From Candidatus Dojkabacteria bacterium (lineage in GTDB: Bacteria; Patescibacteria; Dojkabacteria; SC72): a stretch of 21,703 nt of DNA. The DNA lies in contig JALNYV010000029.1 of assembly GCA_023229785.1 (NCBI GenBank), positions 1 to 21,703 of the forward strand, in the 5' to 3' direction. Under the pieces are notes generated by a model that made no database searches, had not been told where the DNA came from, and worked only from the letters and a program-made list of their open reading frames with translations. The position numbers and the translations under genes were made by a program. Each line of letters begins with the position of its first letter. Positions within the stretch are counted from its first letter, which is position 1. This document shows positions 12,707 to 18,240 of the stretch, piece by piece.

Positions 12707-13369
12707 ATGGCGAATCTATTGAAAAACAGAAATCTGCAAGTTACTAATCTGCAGAAAAAAGAGGTTGCTGTCATTAGTGATTTTTTGACAGCCCCTGCAC
12801 GGTATGGTATTGTAGAACCGGTTGCAGGCGATATTGCTTGCCTGTTGGTCGAACGTACCGAAACCAAGCGGTTGTCCAATGAGACAATCAAAAGCAAGGT
12901 AAGGACTATCAGCCTTACTCTGCTTACGTCGGCATTGTCGGCGTATGAGCCTAAGTCAGGCGGCGTCGCGGTCGGTACCGGCAGTAAGGGAAAGACTTTT
13001 ACCCTGCTCAATATCACTCGACCGGCAAGCTTGAGCGAATTGCAGGCTAAGCTTGAGATTATCCCGGCTGTCGGTGACAATGGTGAGAATCTGGTCACCG
13101 AATACGACAACGCTGAAACAGGCAGCTTGCTTGTTTGGGGCCGTATTGGTGACAAGATAGCGGTTAATAAGGTACTGCCGTACCTTAAAGGTAATAAGGT
13201 ACCTGTATTACTTTCGGTCGAGTATAGTATATCAGATATTATACTTGCGCTGGACAATGCTATTCCGCTTGGCAACCTGCTCGAAGCTGACAACTTCGCA
13301 AATCGGGCGAATAAGGAATGCAAGCTTGCAACTTACGTTCGCACGACTGCTAATACCCCTACCATATAA
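12707..13369 (+). CDS. Unrecognised, probably abundant 220-aa protein
   Basis: ATG 12707 follows AAAGGTGG at ideal spacing; a GTG three codons earlier falls in the ribosome site. The gene is single, with its own promoter, leader hairpin and terminator, and its codons are richer in G+C (GTC, GGC, CTG, ACC, CGT) than those of the neighbours, as for highly expressed genes or a recent import. No signal peptide, membrane span or cysteine-pair motif. Beta-rich stretches (FTLLNITRPASLSELQAKLE, GSLLVWGRIGD, VPVLLSVEY) alternate with short helices; Val, Leu, Thr, Ala and Asn are common. I recognise no family. Location between divergent arms suggests an early protein made in quantity, such as a DNA-binding or host-takeover factor. 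Confidence 0.88.
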   Translation: MANLLKNRNLQVTNLQKKEVAVISDFLTAPARYGIVEPVAGDIACLLVERTETKRLSNETIKSKVRTISLTLLTSALSAYEPKSGGVAVGTGSKGKTFTLLNITRPASLSELQAKLEIIPAVGDNGENLVTEYDNAETGSLLVWGRIGDKIAVNKVLPYLKGNKVPVLLSVEYSISDIILALDNAIPLGNLLEADNFANRANKECKLATYVRTTANTPTI

Positions 13370-13376
13370 CCGCTCT

Positions 13377-13403
13377 AAGGGCCAAGTTTATCGCTTGGCC
13401 CTT
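13377..13403 (+). terminator. Strong terminator stem after the 12707 gene
   Basis: AAGGGCCAAG and CTTGGCCCTT form a perfect 10-bp stem with a 7-nt loop, starting 7 bases after the stop codon. The following bases (ACCTTTATCC) are only moderately T-rich, so termination efficiency is uncertain, but position and GC-rich stem fit a Rho-independent terminator. Confidence 0.75.
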
Positions 13404-13695
13404 ACCTTTATCCTTATAATGTTTTGTTCAATGCAAAACAGGTAAAAAAGGATAATATAGACCTGTTTTTAATAATAGGCCTATATTTTTATGGAGTATA
13501 TAGACCTTCATTCATTATGGATTTAATAGGCCTATGTTAGTTTTTCCGGTCCTTTTATATGGACTGCATAGCTCTATATTGTATATAATATCTATTTTGT
13601 ATTGTATATAATATAGAGCTACTTAGTCAATTATCACTATTTTTATCTTGTTTTCCACCAAGTCAAAAGAGGATAAAGGTAGTCCGCTTTGTTTT
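13404..13695. other. Second repeat-rich, gene-free segment
   Basis: Between the terminator and the next leader I see no gene. The stretch contains the inverted pair AAAACAGGT/ACCTGTTTT (13435-13443 and 13461-13469), four related decamers ATAGACCTGT (13457), ATAGGCCTAT (13475), ATAGACCTTC (13500) and ATAGGCCTAT (13526), and a 21-bp imperfect palindrome (13569-13621). The decamer also appears inverted at 12398 upstream of the gene, so the segment is probably a regulatory counterpart of the divergent region. Confidence 0.55.
13569..13621. repeat. 21-bp near-perfect inverted repeat with nested direct repeat
   Basis: Arms 13569-13589 and 13601-13621 match over 19 of 21 positions around an 11-nt loop; the outer 12 bp (TAGCTCTATATT) are perfect. 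Within it ATTGTATATAATAT occurs twice directly (13579 and 13601), so each arm is itself nearly palindromic. It contains TATAAT-like sequence. Candidate: binding site for a dimeric or tetrameric protein, or a very AT-rich hairpin. Confidence 0.5.
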
Positions 13696-13743
13696 CTATA
13701 TAATTGGGGCTTGATTGGAGCCCCAGCAAATTTTTCAGAAAGG
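13696..13743 (+). promoter_or_regulatory. Leader module 1: TATAATTGGGG hairpin plus RBS
   Basis: TATAAT (13699-13704) runs into a TGGGGCT/AGCCCCA stem (13705-13711, 13719-13725), then GCAAATTTTTCAGAAAGG leading to the start codon at 13750. The same order of elements with near-identical bases recurs at 13891-13940 before the next gene. No good -35 box is seen 16-18 bp upstream. The stem is close to the ribosome site and could be a transcription start structure or a translational control element. Confidence 0.55.
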
Positions 13744-13749
13744 TTATGT

Positions 13750-13881
13750 ATGGAATGCATGATTTGCGGAGAACAGGTAAAAGATTCCTCAAAAAGTTAC
13801 TTCTTTTGCGATAACTGTTTTGAGAAGTTGCCAGAAATGGACAGAGAATTTTGGGTGAATGGTGAGGAAACATTGGCCTAA
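13750..13881 (+). CDS. 43-aa zinc-finger micro-protein
   Basis: ATG 13750 follows AGAAAGG; the longer open frame to 13648 would run through the hairpin leader and is rejected. The peptide has CMIC at residues 3-6 and CDNC at about 20-23 with an aromatic pair (SYFF) before it, giving a Cys4 zinc-binding knuckle, then an acidic helix (EKLPEMDREFW). Tiny Cys4 proteins of this sort are common in phage early regions. Partner unknown. Confidence 0.7.
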   Translation: MECMICGEQVKDSSKSYFFCDNCFEKLPEMDREFWVNGEETLA

Positions 13882-13890
13882 TGGTGTCTT

Positions 13891-13940
13891 TTCATATAAT
13901 TGGGGATTCTAAATTACCCCAACAAACTTTTTAGAAGGAG
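13891..13940 (+). promoter_or_regulatory. Leader module 2: TATAATTGGGG hairpin plus RBS
   Basis: TATAAT (13895-13900), TTGGGG/CCCCAA stem (13900-13905, 13917-13922) with an 11-nt loop, then ACAAACTTTTTAGAAGGAG before the ATG at 13949. Compared with module 1 the flanks are nearly identical while the loop differs, and the stem changes keep pairing, which suggests the hairpin itself matters. TTGGCC at 13873 could act as a weak -35 with 16-bp spacing. Confidence 0.55.
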
Positions 13941-13948
13941 AGAGAAAG

Positions 13949-14089
13949 ATGAACATTAACAAAATCAATTGGCCGGATTACCATATAAACAAGTTGTTTA
14001 TTTTCACAGCAGTATTTTTTACTGCACATGTTATTCTGGCTATTTCCCGTACACTAATACTGGATTGGTGTATGTTGTGGTATATGTAG
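13949..14089 (+). CDS. 46-aa single-TM micro-protein
   Basis: A short gene with AGAAGGAG upstream of ATG 13949 and TAG at 14087-14089. The polar start (NINKINWPDYHINK) is followed by a hydrophobic span (LFIFTAVFFTAHVILAIS) and a short aromatic tail ending DWCMLWYM. A single-pass membrane peptide, first of two membrane-protein genes in a row. It shares the duplicated hairpin leader of the preceding zinc-finger gene. Family unknown. Confidence 0.6.
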   Translation: MNINKINWPDYHINKLFIFTAVFFTAHVILAISRTLILDWCMLWYM

Positions 14090-14148
14090 GTTTTTAGCAT
14101 TAATTGCAATTATTTGCATATTATTAACTAAAGAAGGAGTAATAAAAT

Positions 14149-14388
14149 ATGGTTACATTTGTGGCTATCTATGCGATTGGTATGTTTATTTTTGCCCTTG
14201 TCTGGCCCATTAAATTGGAATTGGAATTAAATGAACGGGGCATTGATTTGGTTGACAGAATGATAATCTCACCCAAACACTCAAAAGAGTGGAAATTTGC
14301 TGGCCTATCAATATTGTCAGGAATACTCTGGCCAATAGTGGTCATAGTATATGTTGTGAGCCTAATTTTGGGCTACAAAAAATCTTAA
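14149..14388 (+). CDS. Two-TM membrane protein, 79 aa
   Basis: ATG 14149 follows AAGAAGGAG. A first span at residues 2-22 (TFVAIYAIGMFIFALVWPI) and a second at about 52-75 (LSILSGILWPIVVIVYVVSLIL) are joined by a charged loop (ELELNERGIDLVDRMIISPKHSKEWK). Both spans contain a 'WP' turn, a feature also seen in the left-arm membrane protein at 6361 (LLWPVIV), so the two may be related. Function unknown. Confidence 0.72.
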   Translation: MVTFVAIYAIGMFIFALVWPIKLELELNERGIDLVDRMIISPKHSKEWKFAGLSILSGILWPIVVIVYVVSLILGYKKS

Positions 14389-14405
14389 TTAGGCTTAAAT
14401 ATGAC

Positions 14406-14633
14406 ATGATGCTTGATAAGAAATACTCTTTTCTGAGTGTAGGAGGCCCATTTGTGGAAATGCGGCCTTCAAAAGTATTGCGGGAAGTCAATCCTACTAA
14501 ATACTTTTGTGGTATGGATGAATATGTAAATGGTGAGGTTGAAGCTGAAAGACTCATTTCTATATATGGTGAATACTATGAGGCAACTTCTGCCAAAAGA
14601 ATTCTTCACTTTTTGGGTATGAACAACTATTAA
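14406..14633 (+). CDS. Unrecognised 75-aa phage protein
   Basis: Start at the first of two adjacent ATGs (14406, 14409), with a weak TAGG site 10-12 bases before; the upstream frame to 14289 lies over the previous gene. The motif SVGGPFVEMRPSKVLREVNPTKYFCGMDEY followed by GEYYEATSAKRILHFL has a recognisable phage-family feel ('GP.VE.RPS.VLRE.DP..Y..G..EY'), known only as a conserved hypothetical. Probably a compact alpha/beta fold. Confidence 0.65.
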   Translation: MMLDKKYSFLSVGGPFVEMRPSKVLREVNPTKYFCGMDEYVNGEVEAERLISIYGEYYEATSAKRILHFLGMNNY

Positions 14634-14646
14634 AAGGAGTAAAAAA

Positions 14647-14793
14647 ATGTTAATCAGCGAACAAATTTCAAAATTCCCTAACAAATTTCTGGTATACGCC
14701 AGAGATTGCTTTCGTCAGACTATTTCTGATAATCCCCAAATAGCTGAATGGGGATTGGCTGTATCCGAAGAGTGTGAGCACAGAAAATTGTAG
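14647..14793 (+). CDS. 48-aa hypothetical protein
   Basis: A short gene with a very strong site (AAAAGGAGTAAAAAA) before ATG 14647 and TAG at 14791. Sequence features: helix ISKFPNKFLVYARDCFRQTISDN and a shorter acidic tail (AVSEECEHRKL). Two cysteines but no paired motif. A terminator-like hairpin follows 27 bases later. No family recognised; the ribosome site is the main support. Confidence 0.55.
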   Translation: MLISEQISKFPNKFLVYARDCFRQTISDNPQIAEWGLAVSEECEHRKL

Positions 14794-14819
14794 TTTCTCC
14801 TCTCCTATTGCGCTCCATA

Positions 14820-14847
14820 AAGGGTGGTGGTTTATTCTGCCACCCTT
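14820..14847 (+). terminator. Hairpin after the 14647 gene
   Basis: AAGGGTGG and CCACCCTT form a perfect 8-bp stem with a 12-nt loop, followed by ACTATTTGG rather than a true T-tract. The arms and following ACTATT resemble the hairpin at 19654-19687, suggesting a shared element. Likely a terminator or mRNA 3'-end stabiliser. Confidence 0.55.
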
Positions 14848-14876
14848 ACTATTTGGTGACACATAAAAAATTCTAA

Positions 14877-15158
14877 ACTAAGTGGGCTACTCCTGAACGG
14901 CGACCTCCACTACACAGAGACAACCCTATTATTTATAGTAAAGGGGCAGTAATAGAGGTAGAGGGAAATATTTCAGACAAACAATGTGATGTTGGTTTGC
15001 ATGTTTTTACTATTGGGGCTCGACTAGAAGATATTGGTTTGTATGGGGATAATTTAATTCCCCTACGAGTAAAGGTCAAATCTGAGGACATTTTATTCGC
15101 TGGCCTTCCCGGAAATGGTAATAAATTGCGGGTAAGGAAATTGGAGGTTTTAGATTAA
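14877..15158 (+). pseudogene. 5'-truncated remnant of a conserved phage protein
   Basis: The frame is open from just after TAA (14874-14876) to TAA at 15156-15158, giving 93 codons beginning TKWATPERRPPLHRDN and continuing IYSKGAVIEVEG, CDVGLHVFTIGARLEDIGL, LRVKVKSEDILFAGLPGN and KLRVRKLEVLD. This is the C-terminal part of a phage family with 'GLHV...LRV.V..EDI.....KLRVR.LEVL'. No ATG, GTG or TTG opens it upstream of the conserved core and there is no ribosome site, while a hairpin lies just before. It looks like a gene that lost its N-terminal half, though non-standard initiation or frameshifted entry cannot be excluded. Confidence 0.6.
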
Positions 15159-15189
15159 AGATTTTAAGTTAACCAGAAAGAAGGTTTAG

Positions 15190-15522
15190 ATGAAACTAAA
15201 AACACTCGAAGAAGCCACTTCCCTAATTGGGAAAAAGGTTTATTTTGTTAATGCTGATAAGATGGGGGAAGTATCTAAACAAAAAGTGACTGGTGTTATA
15301 GTTAGAGTTGGCGATACTGACTTTTGGAACCAGACCAAAGAACCTATTTTTCGGCTAACTTTTGAGAATGGTTGGTATAAGCTTGATGACCATCCGAATT
15401 GGCAGTACTTTTCTATACTTGTTGAAGAAGCCTTTCTTACCAAAGATGAGCTAAAAAAGCACTTGGCAGATGTGGCCAGCGCAAAATATGACATTGAGAA
15501 ACGAAAGATAAATAAGTTGTAA
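15190..15522 (+). CDS. Unrecognised 110-aa protein
   Basis: ATG 15190 follows AAAGAAGG. The first half is beta-rich with SH3/OB-like spacing (GKKVYFVNADKMGEV, KVTGVIVRVGDTDFW, IFRLTFENGWYKLDD), the C-terminal third is a basic helix (KDELKKHLADVASAKYDIEKRK). A small barrel plus a helical tail would suit nucleic-acid or protein binding, but this is a guess from hydrophobic pattern. No catalytic motif. Confidence 0.75.
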   Translation: MKLKTLEEATSLIGKKVYFVNADKMGEVSKQKVTGVIVRVGDTDFWNQTKEPIFRLTFENGWYKLDDHPNWQYFSILVEEAFLTKDELKKHLADVASAKYDIEKRKINKL

Positions 15523-15542
15523 AAGAAGGGAGATGAGGCATA

Positions 15543-15725
15543 ATGGTAGTTAATTTTTGGTTAGTTTTGTTAAGTGTCTTATGGTTATCTACAGGAATGG
15601 TACATGCAGCTAAGACATCAACAGACAAGGACACATTTTCAAAAGTTGAACACTTTGTGTACACAGCAGCTAGTATGCTTTTTGCAATGTTGTGGTTGTT
15701 ACGTGCATTTGGTATAAAGTGGTAA
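15543..15725 (+). CDS. Two-TM membrane protein, 60 aa
   Basis: ATG 15543 lies after GGGAGATGAGG. Residues 3-23 (VNFWLVLLSVLWLSTGMVHAA) could be a membrane span or a signal peptide ending in an AxA-like site (VHA-A); residues about 37-55 (HFVYTAASMLFAMLWLLRAF) are a second span. Between them is a polar loop KTSTDKDTFSKVE. Membrane micro-protein of unknown role. Confidence 0.7.
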   Translation: MVVNFWLVLLSVLWLSTGMVHAAKTSTDKDTFSKVEHFVYTAASMLFAMLWLLRAFGIKW

Positions 15726-15749
15726 ACAATTAAACACCGGAGAAAAATT

Positions 15750-15818
15750 ATGACCTTTTTTGGTGGAGTATTTCTAAGACTAATAATGAAAGGACAAGAA
15801 AATGGACCCCAAAATTAA
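15750..15818 (+). CDS. Possible 22-aa micro-protein
   Basis: CCGGAGAAAAATT before ATG 15750 is a good ribosome site, and the frame (MTFFGGVFLRLIMKGQENGPQN) runs to TAA at 15818, overlapping the next gene by 17 nt. It has a short hydrophobic start and polar end. It may exist mainly to couple translation into the following gene, whose start lies inside it with AAAGGACAAG upstream. Confidence 0.35.
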   Translation: MTFFGGVFLRLIMKGQENGPQN

Positions 15819-16191
15819 AAATGCCTCAGTCCATGACCTTATCACAATACTAAAAGGATTGCAATCCCTCTTTGCGTGTGGTATAGTTACACAAGAGGAT
15901 AGTATTGTGGAAAGTAAAAGTCTGCGGGAATATTCTTTTGAAAATCTGCAAAACCATCTTTGTATAGAGCTAAACAAAAAAGGATTTCAACATATCTATA
16001 CCCACCACAATATGAATAACTTGGACAAGTGGCCAAAACTCCATTTGAGTGCTATTCAATTGTCACTTAAAATTGCTATTGAAGGTGGTAAAGTTAGCAC
16101 AGTTGAGTGGGTCAATGGCGAGCTAACTGTACAAGATTTTCTTGACCTTGTTTCTAACGAGCTAGACAAGAGAGACAAAAAACACACTTAA
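15802..16191 (+). CDS. Unrecognised 129-aa helical protein
   Basis: ATG 15802 follows AAAGGACAAGAAA. Helical segments SVHDLITILKGLQSLFACG, SFENLQNHLCIELNKKG, HLSAIQLSLKIAIEGG and VQDFLDLVSNELDKRDKK make up most of the protein, with a His-rich central loop (HIYTHHNMNNL). No membrane span, zinc site or enzymatic motif. Together with the next gene it forms a pair of soluble helical proteins. Family unknown. Confidence 0.78.
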   Translation: MDPKIKNASVHDLITILKGLQSLFACGIVTQEDSIVESKSLREYSFENLQNHLCIELNKKGFQHIYTHHNMNNLDKWPKLHLSAIQLSLKIAIEGGKVSTVEWVNGELTVQDFLDLVSNELDKRDKKHT

Positions 16192-16205
16192 ATTTTGAGG
16201 TAAAA

Positions 16206-16715
16206 ATGAAGCTTAATAAAGATTTGTTAGAGTTGTTGCTGATTTGTGGTTATGGGGGCTTATGCATAACTGCAAAAGATATTATTAAAGTTGTTGGAGA
16301 CTCAAAGGGGAACGTTAACTTAACAAAAAGTAACCTGAAAAAGGTTAAAGAAAAACTTAAACTTATAAGTTTTGAGGAGTTGACTCCAAGGAATTGTGCT
16401 GCTCTTTCAGAAAATGACTTATCTGAGTTTTTTAGTAAGTTAGTAAGAGGCGATGACTCCGAACGAAACTCTGAATATTTGAGAGTTGTTGGTATATCTG
16501 AAGCAAAAAACATCCCACAAGAAGAAGATTTCTATTGGGAGTGGGAAGATTGTCAAGTGAGTGAATTAATAGATAAGGAGTTACTCGAAACTGCCTACGA
16601 GGAAAATTTGAAATTGTTGAAAGCTATTAAAAAAGCACTTAAACCCTATTCTAAGGAGCAAATAGTAAAACATATGATAAATGACACTATACCGAAGCCG
16701 ATTTGTGGGCTATAA
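16206..16715 (+). CDS. Unrecognised 169-aa protein
   Basis: ATG 16206 follows TTGAGG. The N-terminus is hydrophobic and helical (LLELLLICGYGGLCITAKDII), then a Lys-rich region (SNLKKVKEKLKLISFEELT), an acidic middle (EEDFYWEWEDCQVSELIDKELLE) and a basic C-terminal helix (LKLLKAIKKALKPYSKEQIVKHM). The helical pattern near residues 1-60 could be a small DNA-binding fold, but no HTH is clear. No family recognised. Confidence 0.75.
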   Translation: MKLNKDLLELLLICGYGGLCITAKDIIKVVGDSKGNVNLTKSNLKKVKEKLKLISFEELTPRNCAALSENDLSEFFSKLVRGDDSERNSEYLRVVGISEAKNIPQEEDFYWEWEDCQVSELIDKELLETAYEENLKLLKAIKKALKPYSKEQIVKHMINDTIPKPICGL

Positions 16716-16804
16716 AAAGAGTGGGATAGTATTATTAGTGGCTACTACATCTAGTCTCAAACTTGGCGTGAATAAGACAAATAATTTTAATTTGGAGGAA
16801 AAAC

Positions 16805-17005
16805 ATGAACCACTCCGCAATAGAATTTCATAACCGTCTTTCAGCCACCACCTCTGCCTTAAAAGGTATAGAGGATTGGTTTGAAAAGATGGGTAATATG
16901 TCTGAGGAGGAAAAAGCCTTCTTAGACCAAGTTCATGATAGCTTTTCTCTGTTTGAAACACTTAGAGAAAATTTGGCCAGAAAAATTAAAAGAGAAGGAA
17001 TCTAA
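16805..17005 (+). CDS. 66-aa helical protein
   Basis: ATG 16805 follows TTGGAGG. The protein is a helical hairpin with polar faces (AIEFHNRLSATTSALKGIED, EEEKAFLDQVHDSFSLFETLRENLARKI). The heptad-like spacing favours a coiled-coil dimer. It is two bases from the next ORF start and probably translated together with it. No family recognised. Confidence 0.7.
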   Translation: MNHSAIEFHNRLSATTSALKGIEDWFEKMGNMSEEEKAFLDQVHDSFSLFETLRENLARKIKREGI

Positions 17006-17007
17006 TC

Positions 17008-17240
17008 ATGAGAGATTATGTTAGTATTGGGCCAAGTCCTTGTGATGAGGATTGTGTGCAACTTGGTGCACAGAATTATGAAGCTTTGGCAAAAGAGGAA
17101 TGCCTTAGATTTATTAAACTTATTTTGAACATGAATTTGGACGATATTATGAGGTAGTTTGTTATTACGAAGACAACTACCTTGAAGCGGTAACATATGC
17201 CTTCAAAGTAGAAGATGATGCTCCCTGTACTTGGGAGTAA
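17008..17240 (+). pseudogene. Conserved phage protein split by a single-base frameshift
   Basis: From ATG 17008 (AAGGA upstream) the frame reads MRDYVSIGPSPCDEDCVQLG ... EECLRFIKLIL and stops at TAG 17155-17157. The -1 frame continues without a stop as EHEFGRYYEVVCYYED, then AVTYAFKVEDDAPCTWE to TAA 17240. Adding one T to the T4 run at 17123-17126 restores a 77-aa protein whose start (DYVSIG..PCDE.C.Q.G) and end (YYEVV.YY) both match one widespread phage hypothetical family of about that size. It may be a sequencing error, a real mutation, or programmed -1 frameshifting at the T-run; no strong slippery heptamer or downstream pseudoknot is evident. Confidence 0.78.
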
Positions 17241-17419
17241 AAAATAAGTACAAAATGGATATGGGTATGGTAGGTGTTTTCTCTCTCCTTGGTTAACCCA
17301 AGTAAAGTGGTAGTTTAATTAAAATAGTTGCTCGTTGCGAAATTAGTGACACAACCACCAAAAGATGTGGGTTAATCCCACCCACTTTATAACTTTAAAA
17401 TTCAAAATAGGAACAAAAA
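17241..17419 (+). promoter_or_regulatory. Structured gene-free leader before the 17420 gene
   Basis: About 180 bases without a gene. TAAAGTGG (17303-17310) and CCACTTTA (17382-17389) can pair over 8 bp and enclose further short stems: CTTGG/CCAAG just upstream and GTGGG/CCCAC (17367-17381 region), both with TTAA-type loops, and competing GTGGT/ACCAC pairing. Such nested alternatives may indicate a structured leader RNA; no known riboswitch is recognised. Confidence 0.4.
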
Positions 17420-17752
17420 ATGGAAATATTAGACCAAATAACCACACTTGAAAAGCTTTGTAAGTTATCTGGAAAATGGGGACTATTTATACTTTTTGGG
17501 TTCCCGGACCATACCGAAGAAGTAATGGACATATTTAAAGCTTCTTTTTTGACAGAAGAAGAAAAATATGGACAAGTAATTTCTGATGGTTGTGGCTACT
17601 TCTTATTTGGCACTGAAAAAGAAATGGAAAAACATTATTATATGTGTGCTGGGGATGATGGGCCAACTGAGCTAAACAAGTATAATGGTAATTTAAGGGT
17701 ATATGCGCTTACTTGTGACCCCAATGGACAAACAATGAATGAAAATACTTAG
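17420..17752 (+). CDS. Conserved phage protein, 110 aa
   Basis: ATG 17420 lies after AATAGGAAC. The C-terminal half (GQVISDGCGYFLFGTEKEMEKHYYMCAGDDGPTELN, then VYALTCDPNGQTMNENT) is a strongly conserved pattern in many phage genomes, always as a protein of unknown function; the N-terminal half (LEKLCKLSGKWGLFILFGFPDH) varies. Mixed alpha/beta, no membrane span. Cysteines are not in metal-binding pairs. The gene follows a structured leader. Confidence 0.75.
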   Translation: MEILDQITTLEKLCKLSGKWGLFILFGFPDHTEEVMDIFKASFLTEEEKYGQVISDGCGYFLFGTEKEMEKHYYMCAGDDGPTELNKYNGNLRVYALTCDPNGQTMNENT

Positions 17753-17795
17753 AATTGTTAACCTAAGTAACAAAACAACTTTTAAAGGATAATGT

Positions 17796-18020
17796 ATGAA
17801 AAAGTTTCATATATACTGTATTCTTACCAATGGTGAGATTATTGAAGAGGAACTTGATAGCAAAGAATGTGTGAAGAGTAGGTACAGGGAAATTTTTAAA
17901 AGCATGGAAAACGACCGTACTTTGCTATTTGGGGACAATATGATACCTATGAGTAGCGTCTGTAGGGTTACACTACATAGGACAATTTATCCAAAATTAA
18001 GATTTACAAGTGACCTTTGA
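17796..18020 (+). CDS. Unrecognised 74-aa protein
   Basis: ATG 17796 follows AAAGGATAATGT. Short beta-alpha-beta layout: strand FHIYCILTNGEIIEEEL, helix KECVKSRYREIFKSME, strands TLLFGDNMIPMSSVCRVTLHR. No recognised motif. The opening resembles small phage proteins that begin with an antiparallel hairpin followed by one helix. Probably soluble. Confidence 0.7.
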   Translation: MKKFHIYCILTNGEIIEEELDSKECVKSRYREIFKSMENDRTLLFGDNMIPMSSVCRVTLHRTIYPKLRFTSDL

Positions 18021-18051
18021 TAACAAAATAACATAAAAAAAGAGGTAGATT

Positions 18052-18240
18052 ATGGGAGATGTTACGTCAATTCAATTGGATGCTTTGGAAAGACGGGTTG
18101 TGGAATTAGAGGACAGAATTAAAGCTCAAGAAAAAGCTATGGGTGAGTTTTGCTTTCTTCTCGGTGGAGTTTCTGTTGAAAGCAAGCAAGGGGGCTGTAA
18201 TTGTAAAAATAAGGAAGCACATGGAAATAAACAAGATTGA
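18052..18240 (+). CDS. Coiled-coil protein with short Cys tail, 62 aa
   Basis: ATG 18052 follows AGAGGTAG. Residues 5-32 (IQLDALERRVVELEDRIKAQEKAM) have clean heptad spacing of Leu/Val/Ile, predicting a coiled coil. The tail GGCNCKNKEAHGNKQD contains a CxC. It overlaps the start of the next gene by 20 nt. Likely an oligomerisation or adaptor peptide; no family. Confidence 0.68.
   Translation: MGDVTSIQLDALERRVVELEDRIKAQEKAMGEFCFLLGGVSVESKQGGCNCKNKEAHGNKQD

Noticed and set aside
12688..13323. Long minus-strand ORF opposite the orphan gene
   Set aside because: It is an antisense shadow caused by biased codons of the plus-strand gene; it has no ribosome site and reads through the plus-strand gene's start region.
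13648..13749. N-terminal extension of the zinc-finger gene
   Set aside because: It would translate the duplicated hairpin leader; the ATG at 13750 has the ribosome site and starts the Cys-containing part.
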